A model generated the notes under the pieces. It had not been told where the DNA came from and did no database searches. It saw only the letters and a list, made by a program, of their open reading frames with translations. From positions 79,227 to 143,226 of the forward strand of contig UBMU01000028.1 in NCBI GenBank assembly GCA_900466605.1: a stretch of DNA of 64,000 bases, read 5' to 3'. Within the stretch, counting starts at the first letter, position 1; each line of letters begins with the position of its first letter. The DNA comes from Hyphomicrobiales bacterium (GTDB lineage: Bacteria; Pseudomonadota; Alphaproteobacteria; Rhizobiales; Rhizobiaceae). A program made the position numbers and the translations under genes. Shown piece after piece: positions 25,642 through 34,499 of this stretch.

Positions 25642-26364
25642 CTATTTCGCGTAAAGCGCACTTGAGCGCTCGAGGTGCTTCAGGATTGCCGTTTCTGAGC
25701 CGTCGATGTCGTTGGCCTCGAGACGGTTCACGATATCCTCGTGTTCAGCCAGCGTGAACTTTTCCTTGCCAGTCCAGATCAGCATTTCCGTGTGGTATTC
25801 TTTAAGCCATGCGAGCATCGCTTCACTGACCGCCACATAGATCGGATTACCCGAAATCTGCGCTATGCGGGTGTGGAAGCCCATGTCCGCATTAATGAAC
25901 TCCTCGGCGTGACCAAGAAATTTTCGCTGGCGCTCAATGATCTCCCTGAGATCGTTGATGTCTTTTGTCGAGGCCCTCTGCGCTGCCTCGCGCGCCATAC
26001 CTCGCTCGAAGAAAATGCGTGCGCTCTTGAGGTGCTCAAGCGAGTCCGACGATTGAGAGAGCATGATCTTGGCTGTCAGATCGACCTGCTGAAATATCGA
26101 TCTGGCTGTGAGTTTGAGGACCTTCGCGCGTTCTCCGTGCGAAATGTTGACGAGTCCCTTGTTTGCAAGTGACTGCATCGCCTCCCGGATAGCCGGTCGC
26201 CCGACGCCAAATCTTTCCATCAAAACGCGCTCGGAAGGCATCTCGTCGCCGGGCCGCAATTCGCCCGACGTGATCATACGCTCTAGTCGATCAAAGACCT
26301 CGTCGGACAGTTTGCGACGTACGATCTGTTCGATGGGTTGGCTCATAAGGTCTCGCTGACTCAA
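25642..26364 (-). CDS. GntR/FCD-family regulator of the D-apiose genes
   Basis: A 240-residue FadR-type regulator. The winged helix domain carries the GntR signature LRPGDEMPSERVLMERFGVG (about residues 36-55). The C-terminal FCD domain has metal-ligand type residues (DMGFHTRIAQISGN and AEHEDIV). I assign the start to TTG (complement of 26362-26364): AGGAGG lies six bases before it, whereas the first ATG is 18 bases further in and has no such site. It is divergent from oiaX with about 160 bases between. It is the likely repressor of the apiose cluster through the CTCATYATACCAG sites. Confidence 0.9.
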   Translation of the reverse strand: MSQRDLMSQPIEQIVRRKLSDEVFDRLERMITSGELRPGDEMPSERVLMERFGVGRPAIREAMQSLANKGLVNISHGERAKVLKLTARSIFQQVDLTAKIMLSQSSDSLEHLKSARIFFERGMAREAAQRASTKDINDLREIIERQRKFLGHAEEFINADMGFHTRIAQISGNPIYVAVSEAMLAWLKEYHTEMLIWTGKEKFTLAEHEDIVNRLEANDIDGSETAILKHLERSSALYAK

Positions 26365-26454
26365 GTATCACCTCCTCCTACTACTTTCCGCGCTCTGCGC
26401 AAAGCGCCACCAAATTCCCTGTGGTCAAAATTTCACTTCCAATCATATGGAATA

Positions 26455-26467
26455 CTCATTATACCAG
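26455..26467. promoter_or_regulatory. Candidate GntR operator upstream of oiaX
   Basis: The 13-base word CTCATTATACCAG lies in the divergent GntR/oiaX promoter region. Near-identical copies (CTCATCATACCAG) occur at 29272-29284 and 37614-37626, each in a non-coding gap of the same cluster. GntR/FCD regulators commonly bind TGGTAT-type half-sites, which this word contains on the other strand. Confidence 0.55.
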
Positions 26468-26522
26468 ATCACGAGTTGACGCCATGGCAAATTGACCGGG
26501 CGAGAGGAGCAACTGGTATTTC

Positions 26523-27779
26523 ATGATGATTACGCTGACGTACCGTATCGAAACGCCCGGCAGCATCGAGGCCATGGCGGACAAGATCGCAAGCGACCAA
26601 TCGACAGGTACATTCGTGCCGGTTCCTGGGGAGACTGAGGAACTGAAGTCGCGTGTGGCAGCGCGAGTGCTGGCGATCCACCCGCTTGATGACACGAACC
26701 ATCCGACCTGGCCCGAGGTTGCTCCGGGCACCCGCCTCAGCCGCGCCGACGTTGATATCGCCTTTCCGCTAGACGCGATCGGAACTGACTTATCGGCCCT
26801 GATGACCATCGCAATCGGCGGCGTCTATTCGATCAAGGGCATGACCGGCATCCGCATCGTTGACATGAAATTACCGGCGGCGTTCAAGGACGCACATCCT
26901 GGACCACAATTCGGTATTCCCGGCAGCCGACGCCTGACTGGCGTGGAAGGACGCCCGATTATCGGAACGATCGTCAAGCCGGCGCTGGGGCTTCGTCCTC
27001 ACGAGACCGCGGAGCTTGTTGGCGAACTGATTGAATCTGGCGTCGACTTCATCAAGGACGACGAAAAACTCATGAGCCCGGGCTACTCGCCACTCAAGGA
27101 ACGGGTGGCGGCGATCATGCCGCGGATTCTCGATCACGAACAGCGGACCGGCAAGAAGGTGATGTATGCGTTCGGGATCTCGCACGCCGATCCCGACGAG
27201 ATGATGCGCAACCACGACATCGTCGCTAAGGCTGGAGGCAACTGCGCCGTCGTCAACATCAATTCGATTGGCTTCGGCGGCATGAGCTTCCTTCGCAAGC
27301 GCTCCAACCTGGTGCTGCATGCACATCGCAACGGCTGGGACGTTCTGACGCGAGATCCCGGCGCCGGCATGGACTTCCAGGTCTACCAGCAATTCTGGCG
27401 GCTGCTCGGCGTAGACCAGTTTCAGATCAACGGTATCAGGGTCAAATATTGGGAGCCGGACGACAGCTTTGTCTCCTCCTTCAAGGCGGTCAGCACACCA
27501 CTCTTTGATGCGTCGGACTGCCCGCTGCCAGTCGCCGGTTCCGGCCAATGGGGCGGCCAGGCTCCCGAGACATATCAGCGAACCGGCCGCACCACGGACC
27601 TTCTCTATCTCTGCGGTGGCGGTATTGTGAGCCACCCTTCGGGTCCGGCCGCCGGTGTTCGTGCCGTCAAGCAGGCCTGGCAGGCAGCGGTTGCCGGCAT
27701 CCCCCTGGAGACCTACGCAAAAGACCATCCGGAACTGGCCGCATCGATCGCAAAGTTCGGCGACGGCAAGGGCGCGTGA
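26523..27779 (+). CDS. oiaX: RuBisCO-like 3-oxo-isoapionate 4-phosphate transcarboxylase/hydrolase
   Basis: RuBisCO-like protein, 418 residues. In the D-apiose pathway OiaX splits 3-oxo-isoapionate 4-phosphate to 3-phosphoglycerate and glycolate. The RuBisCO active-site frame is recognisable: KPALGL (Lys152) and DFIKDDE with the metal-site Lys178, Asp180 and Glu181. The second lysine of the true RuBisCO motif KPKLGL is replaced by Ala154, so carbon-fixing RuBisCO activity is not expected. The start is the first of two adjacent ATGs. oiaK follows after the stop with at most a five-base gap. Confidence 0.92.
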   Translation: MMITLTYRIETPGSIEAMADKIASDQSTGTFVPVPGETEELKSRVAARVLAIHPLDDTNHPTWPEVAPGTRLSRADVDIAFPLDAIGTDLSALMTIAIGGVYSIKGMTGIRIVDMKLPAAFKDAHPGPQFGIPGSRRLTGVEGRPIIGTIVKPALGLRPHETAELVGELIESGVDFIKDDEKLMSPGYSPLKERVAAIMPRILDHEQRTGKKVMYAFGISHADPDEMMRNHDIVAKAGGNCAVVNINSIGFGGMSFLRKRSNLVLHAHRNGWDVLTRDPGAGMDFQVYQQFWRLLGVDQFQINGIRVKYWEPDDSFVSSFKAVSTPLFDASDCPLPVAGSGQWGGQAPETYQRTGRTTDLLYLCGGGIVSHPSGPAAGVRAVKQAWQAAVAGIPLETYAKDHPELAASIAKFGDGKGA

Positions 27780-27784
27780 CCGCT

Positions 27785-29119
27785 ATGGAGAACCTCCTCG
27801 TTAGCTACTATGGAGATGACTTTACCGGTTCCACTGATGTCATGGAGGCTCTGGCTTCGCACGGAGTTGCGACCGTCCTCTTTCTCGACATCCCCTCACC
27901 GGAAATGCTCGCTCGCTTCAAGGGATGCCAAGCAATCGGAATTGCCGGGACGAGCCGCAGTGAGACGCCCGAATGGATGCAGGCGCAACTCACGCCGGTC
28001 CTCGAATGGCTGAAGTTACTGGAAGCGAAATTTTGCCACTACAAGGTATGCTCGACGTTCGACTCCAGTCCCGAGATCGGGAGCATTGGCAAGGCGATAG
28101 AAATAGGGCGCGCGACTTTCGAGCAGGTCGTTGTGCCGGTCGTCGTCGGCGCTCCGCAGTTGAAGAGGTACACCGCGTTCGGCAATCTTTTTGCGGCCTA
28201 CCAAGGAAACATCTATCGGATAGATCGTCATCCGGTCATGAGCCGCCACCCGGTCACTCCGATGGGCGAGGCCGATCTTGCTGTTCACCTGTCGCGGCAG
28301 ACCCGATTGCCTGTTACCGTGGCTGATGTTGCGGCGATTGCGTCGGTTGACGCAGACTTGCGGGTCGACCAATTGGCGTCGAATTCTCCAGGGATTCTGC
28401 TCATCGATGTCGATTCAGAAGCAACGCAAGCTGCTGCCGGACGTCACCTGCTTCGACTGGCGGACCAGTTTGGAGGTTTCCTCGCTGGCTCGTCTGGAGT
28501 CGAATATGCACTTCTCAATGCCTGGCGGCGGAGCGGCGTCATTGCCGGGAATGCAGATTTCCCCGAAGTCGGCCCCGTCGACCGGATCGCGGTAGTCTCC
28601 GGCAGTGTTTCACCAACGACCGAGCGCCAAATTCGAAAAGCTGTGGCTGACGGCTTCGAGAGCATTTCAATCGATCCCCTGTCGTTGGTTTCGGAAGATT
28701 GCAACGAAGCGATTGCGGCGGCGGTTCGGGCCGGAATCCAAAAGCTGAAGGACGGCAAGAGCGTCATCCTTCATACGGCGCTTGGTCCGTCGGCGGATGT
28801 CGGTGCCGACATGGACAAACTCCCAGGGGCGCGTCATGCACTTGGACGAGCGCTCGGCACTGTGCTGCGCCGGCTAGTCGAGAGCGAGGGATTGTCGCGC
28901 GCTGTTATCGCCGGCGGCGATACCTCGAGCCACGCCCTTCGACAATTGAAGATCGAAGCATTGACTACGCTTCTTCCGCTTCCACAGACGCCTGGCTCCC
29001 CCCTTTGCCTCGCCCATGGAGACTATCCCGCAACCAACGGCCTGCAGATCGCTTTGAAGGGCGGTCAGGTCGGAACGGACGAATACTTCGCCCAGATACG
29101 CGCGGGAAGGAAGAACTAG
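27785..29119 (+). CDS. oiaK: 3-oxo-isoapionate kinase
   Basis: Four-carbon acid sugar kinase family (DUF1537/Hrp-type), 444 residues. It phosphorylates 3-oxo-isoapionate to the 4-phosphate used by OiaX. The N-terminal substrate domain opens with YYGDDFTGSTDVMEALA, a family signature. The C-terminal nucleotide-binding part has VVSGSVSPTTERQI, AGGDTSSHAL and HGDYPATNGLQIALKGGQVG. Start ATG 27785 is preferred; a GTG nine bases upstream overlaps the oiaX stop and is an alternative. Together with the RuBisCO-like gene it identifies the pathway. Confidence 0.91.
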   Translation: MENLLVSYYGDDFTGSTDVMEALASHGVATVLFLDIPSPEMLARFKGCQAIGIAGTSRSETPEWMQAQLTPVLEWLKLLEAKFCHYKVCSTFDSSPEIGSIGKAIEIGRATFEQVVVPVVVGAPQLKRYTAFGNLFAAYQGNIYRIDRHPVMSRHPVTPMGEADLAVHLSRQTRLPVTVADVAAIASVDADLRVDQLASNSPGILLIDVDSEATQAAAGRHLLRLADQFGGFLAGSSGVEYALLNAWRRSGVIAGNADFPEVGPVDRIAVVSGSVSPTTERQIRKAVADGFESISIDPLSLVSEDCNEAIAAAVRAGIQKLKDGKSVILHTALGPSADVGADMDKLPGARHALGRALGTVLRRLVESEGLSRAVIAGGDTSSHALRQLKIEALTTLLPLPQTPGSPLCLAHGDYPATNGLQIALKGGQVGTDEYFAQIRAGRKN

Positions 29120-29271
29120 AATGGCGGTCTGGGTGGACGGACGAACGATGATGTCTGTTTTTCGCGCCATTCCGCGCCAAAGGGGCTCGCAAGTGGGAAA
29201 GGCGCGACCATCGGCCTACCCGATGTGGGAATTTGCCTCATAACTTAACTAGCAGATGATATGGTGATTGA

Positions 29272-29284
29272 CTCATCATACCAG
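29272..29284. promoter_or_regulatory. Candidate GntR operator upstream of apnA
   Basis: CTCATCATACCAG lies 39 bases before the apnA start. It differs by one base from the oiaX copy and is identical to the copy after apnL. It implies a second regulated promoter within the apiose cluster. Confidence 0.55.
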
Positions 29285-29322
29285 TTTATGCTCCTATTCC
29301 GAGACAGAAAAGGTGAGGAAAC

Positions 29323-30150
29323 ATGACAACAATTGCCCTCTTCGGCGCCGGTGGCAAAATGGGCTACCGCCTTGCAAAAAACCTCAAGGGCTCACGTTTT
29401 GACGTCCGCCACATCGAGGTCAGCGACGCCGGCAAAGCGCGGTTGAGAGATGACCTCGGTGTCGATTGTGTTGGGCCCGATGCAGGCCTCGACGGAGCCG
29501 AAGTCGTAATCCTGGCCGTTCCCGATACAGCGATCGGCAAAGTGGCTTCGGGAATCGTCGACAAGCTGAAGCCGGGTACGATGGTCATTGCTCTCGATGC
29601 AGCCGCTCCTTTTGCGGGCCACCTGCCGAAGCGCGAGGATCTCACCTATTTCGTCACCCATCCCTGCCATCCGCCGATCTTCAACGATGAAACCGAGATG
29701 CAGGCAAAGAAGGACCATTTCGGCGGTCTGTTTGCCAAGCAGCACATTGTCTCGGCCCTCATGCAGGGACCAGAAACTGCCTATGAGCTTGGAGAGGAAA
29801 TCGCCAAGGTCATCTGGGCTCCAGTTATGCGGTCGCATCGCGTAACTGTGGATCAATTGGCAATGCTCGAGCCCGGCCTTTCAGAAACAGTCTGCGCCTC
29901 GCTGCTCGTCGTGATGAGACAGGCAATGGACGAATGCGTGGCGCGCGGTGTGCCCGAAGAAGCAGCTCGCGACTTCCTGCTTGGCCACATGAACGTTCTC
30001 GGCGCAGTCATATTCAAGGAAGTAGACGGAGTGTTCTCGGATGCCTGCAACAAGGCAATCGAATTCGGCATTCCGGCGCTGATGCGCGACGACTGGAAAA
30101 GGGTTTTCGAACCACAGGAGATCGCCGAGAGCATTCGGCGCATCACCTAA
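29323..30150 (+). CDS. apnA: D-apionate oxidoisomerase
   Basis: A 275-residue NAD-dependent dehydrogenase-like protein with a 6-phosphogluconate-dehydrogenase type C terminus. In the oxidative D-apiose pathway ApnA converts D-apionate to 3-oxo-isoapionate. The dinucleotide-binding motif FGAGGKMGYRLAKNL is at residues 5-19; THPCHPPIFN near residue 110 is a likely metal or substrate site. GTGAGGAAAC precedes the ATG. A strong hairpin at 30158-30178 separates it from the transporter genes. Specificity follows from the neighbours oiaX, oiaK, apsD and apnL. Confidence 0.9.
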   Translation: MTTIALFGAGGKMGYRLAKNLKGSRFDVRHIEVSDAGKARLRDDLGVDCVGPDAGLDGAEVVILAVPDTAIGKVASGIVDKLKPGTMVIALDAAAPFAGHLPKREDLTYFVTHPCHPPIFNDETEMQAKKDHFGGLFAKQHIVSALMQGPETAYELGEEIAKVIWAPVMRSHRVTVDQLAMLEPGLSETVCASLLVVMRQAMDECVARGVPEEAARDFLLGHMNVLGAVIFKEVDGVFSDACNKAIEFGIPALMRDDWKRVFEPQEIAESIRRIT

Positions 30151-30157
30151 CGTGATT

Positions 30158-30178
30158 GGGGAGGGAAATGCCCTCCCC
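30158..30178 (+). terminator. Hairpin between apnA and the binding-protein gene
   Basis: GGGGAGGG pairs perfectly with CCCTCCCC around AAATG and is followed by TTTAA. It may partly end the apnA transcript or stabilise its 3' end. The following gene still has its own good ribosome binding site. Confidence 0.5.
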
Positions 30179-30230
30179 TTTAACCGCCCCCATGGGAGTT
30201 GGGGCTTTATTCACACTCGGGAGGACAAAT

Positions 30231-31172
30231 ATGAGACTAACGCGCAGATTGACACTCGCGGCCTTTGCTGGCGCACTCGCGCTCGGAACTGCAATGCCGG
30301 CATTTTCTGCTGACCTGATCGCCATCATCACGCCGGCCCATGACAACCCCTTCTTCAAGGCCGAAGCGGTGGGTGCGGAAGCCAAGGCGAAGGAACTCGG
30401 CTACGAAGCCCTGGTCATGACGCATGACGACGATGCCAACAAGCAGTCTGAAATGATTGACACGGCAATCGGCCGTGGCGCCAAGGCCATCATCCTCGAC
30501 AACGCGGGTGCGGATGCATCGGTCGCTGCCGTCAAGAAGGCCAAGGATGCGGGCATCCCCTCCTTCCTGATCGACCGAGAAATCAACGCGACCGGCGTCG
30601 CCGTCGCCCAGATCGTTTCCAACAACTATCAAGGCGCACAACTCGGCGCGCAGGAATTCGTCAAGTTGATGGGCGAGAAGGGCAACTATGTCGAGCTGGT
30701 TGGCAAGGAGTCCGACACCAATGCCGGCATCCGCTCTCAGGGATACCATGACGTCATCGACGACTATCCGGACCTGAAGTCTGTCGCAAAGCAGTCAGCA
30801 AACTGGAGCCAGACAGAAGCCTATTCGAAGATGGAAACCATCCTGCAGGCCAATCCTGACATCAAGGGCGTCATCTCTGGCAACGACACGATGGCCATGG
30901 GCGCCATCGCGGCTCTGCAGGCTGCAGGTCGCAAGGACGTCATTGTCGTCGGCTTCGACGGTTCGAACGACGTTCGCGACTCCATCAAGTCTGGCGGCAT
31001 CAAGGCCACCGTGCTGCAGCCTGCCTACGCTCAGGCACAGCTCGCCGTCGAGCAAGCGGACGCCTTTATCAAGAACAAGACGACGCCGAAGGAAGAGAAG
31101 CAGTTGATGGACTGCGTTCTCATTAACGCAGACAACGCCGGCAAGCTCGAGACTTTTGCGCTCACGAACTAG
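30231..31172 (+). CDS. Sugar ABC substrate-binding protein (D-apiose)
   Basis: RbsB-like periplasmic binding protein, 313 residues. A classical signal peptide (MRLTRRLTLAAFAGALALG) ends at AFSA, about residue 27. The mature domain has the pentose-binding pattern ITPAHDNPFFKAEAVG, FLIDREI and VVGFDGSNDV. The start ATG 30231 follows GGGAGGAC. Based on the surrounding apsD, apnL, apnA, oiaK and oiaX genes it most likely binds D-apiose. A 10-base-pair hairpin after it probably gives the binding protein higher mRNA levels than the other subunits. Confidence 0.92.
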   Translation: MRLTRRLTLAAFAGALALGTAMPAFSADLIAIITPAHDNPFFKAEAVGAEAKAKELGYEALVMTHDDDANKQSEMIDTAIGRGAKAIILDNAGADASVAAVKKAKDAGIPSFLIDREINATGVAVAQIVSNNYQGAQLGAQEFVKLMGEKGNYVELVGKESDTNAGIRSQGYHDVIDDYPDLKSVAKQSANWSQTEAYSKMETILQANPDIKGVISGNDTMAMGAIAALQAAGRKDVIVVGFDGSNDVRDSIKSGGIKATVLQPAYAQAQLAVEQADAFIKNKTTPKEEKQLMDCVLINADNAGKLETFALTN

Positions 31173-31189
31173 TCGCCGCTAAATCCGAT

Positions 31190-31216
31190 GCAGAGGGCGT
31201 CAATGGCGCCCTCTGC
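31190..31216 (+). other. Intercistronic hairpin after the binding-protein gene
   Basis: GCAGAGGGCG pairs perfectly with CGCCCTCTGC around a 7-base loop. There is no T tract. Such hairpins after binding-protein genes typically protect the upstream mRNA and raise its abundance relative to the permease and ATPase. Confidence 0.55.
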
Positions 31217-31245
31217 AAGTCGTTGCTGTTATTGAGGCCTGTCGC

Positions 31246-31890
31246 ATGTGGAGAATGAAGGGCGCTTTGCTCGCTGCTGTTATTGTTGCGGTGCTGCCGG
31301 GCTGCAAGATCATCAAGACACCCACCGCCGAGGAAAAGGCGGCGGCCGCTGCCAAGAGCGCCTTTGATCCAAAAGCCAAAGTCGATGCGATCTGGCAGCC
31401 GCAAGTCGTTCCATATTTCGAAAAGAGAGCGGGAGAGCTGAAGGATGTGGCCCAGCTTGCGGCCTCAAGTCCGGATCAGGCCGGAGAAAAATACGGCAAT
31501 CCGCGCAAGCAAAGCAGTTCACCTTGGACTTATGCGGTCAAGTTCACCGGAAAGGTGATCGCCGCCGATACCGACTCGCGCGCGGCGACACTGGACGTCG
31601 ACACAGACGGCGATGGCAAGGCTGATGCGAAGGTACAAATCGGGCCAGCGCTTAGAGGCACTGCGTTGCGCGACACGCTGGACTTCGTAAATTTCAACGA
31701 GTTTAAGAACCAGATTGAATGGGCCCAATTCGGCAAGGCATTCAATGAGAAGGCGAACGCGGCATTCCTTGCCTCTGTGCCGCGTAACGACTTGGTCGGC
31801 AAGACCGTGACCGTGATTGGTGCATTTCCCTTGCAAAGTGGAGGACAGCCTCCGCTTGTCACACCTTCGGAACTGACGGTGGGATCATGA
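31246..31890 (+). CDS. DUF2291 periplasmic lipoprotein
   Basis: A 214-residue protein with a lipoprotein signal: a hydrophobic N terminus ending in the lipobox LPGC (Cys at about residue 20). The rest is a hydrophilic periplasmic domain including TDGDGKADAKVQIGP, which looks like an acidic calcium-type loop. It matches DUF2291, a family repeatedly found inside rhizobial sugar ABC operons, whose function I do not know. The start of the ATPase overlaps its stop (ATGA), so it is co-translated with the transporter. An accessory role in binding-protein docking is only a guess. Confidence 0.85.
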   Translation: MWRMKGALLAAVIVAVLPGCKIIKTPTAEEKAAAAAKSAFDPKAKVDAIWQPQVVPYFEKRAGELKDVAQLAASSPDQAGEKYGNPRKQSSSPWTYAVKFTGKVIAADTDSRAATLDVDTDGDGKADAKVQIGPALRGTALRDTLDFVNFNEFKNQIEWAQFGKAFNEKANAAFLASVPRNDLVGKTVTVIGAFPLQSGGQPPLVTPSELTVGS

Positions 31891-33437
31891 GCGAGCGAGA
31901 GACAAAAAACGACGATATCATCTTGCGCCTCGAAGAGGTGTCCAAGGTCTATTCGGGCATCGTCGCCGTCAAGCGCGCCAACCTTGAGCTTCGCCGTGGC
32001 GCAGTGAACGTTCTGGTCGGCGAGAACGGCGCTGGCAAATCAACGCTGATGAAGATCATTGCCGGCGTTGAACGCCCGACCGTCGGCCGCATCATCCTCG
32101 ACGAAGAGCCAGTATCGTTCGACAGCCCTGCCGATGCACAAGCGCACGGCATTGGAATGATCTTCCAGGAACTCAATCTCTTCGCCAACATGTCCGTCGC
32201 AGAGAATATATTCGCGACACGTGAGATCACCCGCGGCCTGCGAGGCATTGACCACAAGGCGCAGGTCGAGCGGGCGAACGCATTTCTAAGGCGGCTGGAT
32301 GCTGGCATCGATGCGGAAACGATGGTTGAGGATCTGCCCATCGGCCAACAACAGCTCGTCGAAATTGCCAAGGCGATGTCGCTGAATGCGCGCATCCTTA
32401 TCATGGACGAACCGACCTCTGCGCTTTCGGCTACGGAAGTCGAAATCCTCTTCAAGGTGATTGCAGAGTTGAAGGCTCAAGGGGTCGCGATCGTCTATAT
32501 TTCGCATCGACTGGAAGAACTGATGCGGATCGGCGACTACATCACCGTGCTGCGTGACGGCCAGATTACCGGCCAGGCTGTGGTTCGTGACATCGATACG
32601 CGCTGGATCGTACGATCGATGATTGGTTCTGACGCCAAGGACTTCGCCAAGTCGGTAGACCACGTGGTGGGCAAAGAGATGTTCCGTGCGGAACACATCA
32701 GTCTTCCTCGGTCGACCGGCGGCCTTGCCGTCGATCGCGTTTCACTCTCTGTCAAATCAGGCGAGATTCTCGGCATTTATGGTCTAATGGGCGCAGGACG
32801 CAGCGAATTCTTTGAATGCGTGATCGGACGCCATACGCACTCCACCGGTAAGATCTTCATTGATGGCGAAGAGGTCAAGGCGCGCGACGTCACCCGCCGT
32901 ATCCGCCGTGGATTGGCCCTTATTCCTGAAGACCGGCAGCGGGAGGGCCTGGTGCAGGTCCTCTCGATAGCGAGCAACCTGTCGCTGGCGAGCCTCAACC
33001 GTTTCGCCCGGTTCTTTCACATCAATGCGCGCGAAGAGAAAGACGCCATCAGCGACGCGATCAAGGACCTCTCGATCAAGGCGCCCAATCCGGACTTCGA
33101 AGTGACGTCGATGTCCGGCGGCAATCAGCAAAAGGTGGTAATCGGCAAAGCGCTGATGACCAGACCGAAGGTTTTGTTGATGGATGAACCGAGCCGGGGC
33201 ATCGATGTCGGGGCCAAGGCGGACGTCTTCCGTACGATGCGCCGTCTTGCGGCAAACGGCCTCGCCATTCTGTTTTCGACGTCCGATCTCGAAGAGGTCA
33301 TGGCGCTTTCGGATCGCATCGCAGTCTTAAGCAATGGCCAGTTGGTCGCCGTTTTCAACAAAAACGAGGCAACGGAAGACGCCATAATCGCGGCTTCGGC
33401 CAAGGGACACGGACATCAAGGGAAACTCGCGTCATGA
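31887..33437 (+). CDS. Sugar ABC transporter ATPase (RbsA-like)
   Basis: A 516-residue tandem ATPase. The first domain has Walker A GENGAGKST, signature LPIGQQQLV and Walker B LIMDEPTSA. The second has a diverged Walker A (GLMGAGRSE), signature MSGGNQQK and Walker B LLMDEPSRG. This is the standard RbsA/XylG layout for pentose importers. It overlaps the DUF2291 gene upstream and the permease gene downstream by four bases each. It energises uptake of the apiose-type sugar bound by the protein at 30231-31172. Confidence 0.94.
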   Translation: MSERETKNDDIILRLEEVSKVYSGIVAVKRANLELRRGAVNVLVGENGAGKSTLMKIIAGVERPTVGRIILDEEPVSFDSPADAQAHGIGMIFQELNLFANMSVAENIFATREITRGLRGIDHKAQVERANAFLRRLDAGIDAETMVEDLPIGQQQLVEIAKAMSLNARILIMDEPTSALSATEVEILFKVIAELKAQGVAIVYISHRLEELMRIGDYITVLRDGQITGQAVVRDIDTRWIVRSMIGSDAKDFAKSVDHVVGKEMFRAEHISLPRSTGGLAVDRVSLSVKSGEILGIYGLMGAGRSEFFECVIGRHTHSTGKIFIDGEEVKARDVTRRIRRGLALIPEDRQREGLVQVLSIASNLSLASLNRFARFFHINAREEKDAISDAIKDLSIKAPNPDFEVTSMSGGNQQKVVIGKALMTRPKVLLMDEPSRGIDVGAKADVFRTMRRLAANGLAILFSTSDLEEVMALSDRIAVLSNGQLVAVFNKNEATEDAIIAASAKGHGHQGKLAS

Positions 33438-34498
33438 CGGCAGCCACATCATCCACTTCCGCACAGGCGGGCGCGAACGGCTCTGTACTGTTGACGCTGA
33501 TGAAGCTTAGGACCTTTATCGCGCTATTCGCGGTTATCATCTTCTTCGCGATCTTCGCCCCGAACTTTACCTCGACGGCGAACATGATCCTGATGTCAAA
33601 GCACGTAGCGCTGAATGCCTTCCTGGCCATGGGGATGACCTTCGTCATCATCACTGGCGGCATCGATTTGTCGGTGGGATCGATCGTCGGGCTTTGCGGC
33701 ATGGTGGCCGGCGGGTTGATCCTCTACGGGATCGAGCTGCCGATCGGCTATACGATCTATTTCAATCTCTTCGAGATCGTCCTGATCACCCTTTCGATCG
33801 GGCTGCTGATTGGTCTCATCAACGGCTTGCTGATCACCAAGCTCAATGTCGCCCCTTTTATCGCGACCCTTGGTACGCTCTATGTTGCGCGCGGCCTGGC
33901 GCTGCTTTCCTCGGATGGCCAAACCTTTCCGAACCTTGTCGGCCGCCCCGAATATGCAACGACTGGCTTCGATTTCTTCGGTGCGGGGCGGATTTTAGGT
34001 CTTCCAGTGTCAATCTGGATCCTTATCGTGCTTGCACTCGTCGCCGCCTACGTCGCGCGTTCCACACCGATCGGGCGACACATCTTTGCCGTCGGCGGCA
34101 ATGAGCGGGCGGCACGTATGTCGGGTATCCGCGTCGATATCGTGAAGATCTTCGTCTACATGTTTTCCGGTCTCTGCGCGGCGATCGTTGGCGTCATCAT
34201 CTCTTCAGAGTTGATGGCTGCCCATCCAGCGACCGGCGAAAGCTTCGAGCTCAACGCCATTGCGGCGGCTGTCCTCGGCGGCACATCGATGTCAGGTGGT
34301 CGCGGAACGATTGGCGGCACGATCATCGGCGCCTTCGTCATCGGGATCCTGTCGGACGGTCTGGTGATGATGGGCGTCTCGTCCTTCTGGCAGATGGTCA
34401 TCAAGGGACTAGTAATTATTATTGCTGTTGTCGTCGATCAGGCGCAGCGCCGCCTGCAGCAGCGCGTTACTCTGATGCAAATGGCAAAGGCAGGTTGA
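33434..34498 (+). CDS. Sugar ABC permease (RbsC-like)
   Basis: A 354-residue inner-membrane permease with about ten hydrophobic helices. The RbsC hallmarks are clear: GMTFVIITGGIDLSVGSIVG near residue 75, RSTPIGRHIFAVGGNERAA in the cytoplasmic coupling loop, and LGGTSMSGGRGTIGGT near the C terminus. The start overlaps the ATPase stop. apsD begins one base after its stop. It transports the sugar into the cytoplasm for ApsD. Confidence 0.94.
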   Translation: MTAATSSTSAQAGANGSVLLTLMKLRTFIALFAVIIFFAIFAPNFTSTANMILMSKHVALNAFLAMGMTFVIITGGIDLSVGSIVGLCGMVAGGLILYGIELPIGYTIYFNLFEIVLITLSIGLLIGLINGLLITKLNVAPFIATLGTLYVARGLALLSSDGQTFPNLVGRPEYATTGFDFFGAGRILGLPVSIWILIVLALVAAYVARSTPIGRHIFAVGGNERAARMSGIRVDIVKIFVYMFSGLCAAIVGVIISSELMAAHPATGESFELNAIAAAVLGGTSMSGGRGTIGGTIIGAFVIGILSDGLVMMGVSSFWQMVIKGLVIIIAVVVDQAQRRLQQRVTLMQMAKAG

Positions 34499-34499
34499 A

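Noticed and set aside
26523..27779. True carbon-fixing RuBisCO
   Set aside because: The KPKLGL lysine is replaced by Ala and the gene sits with oiaK, apnA, apsD and apnL, which identifies a RuBisCO-like OiaX.
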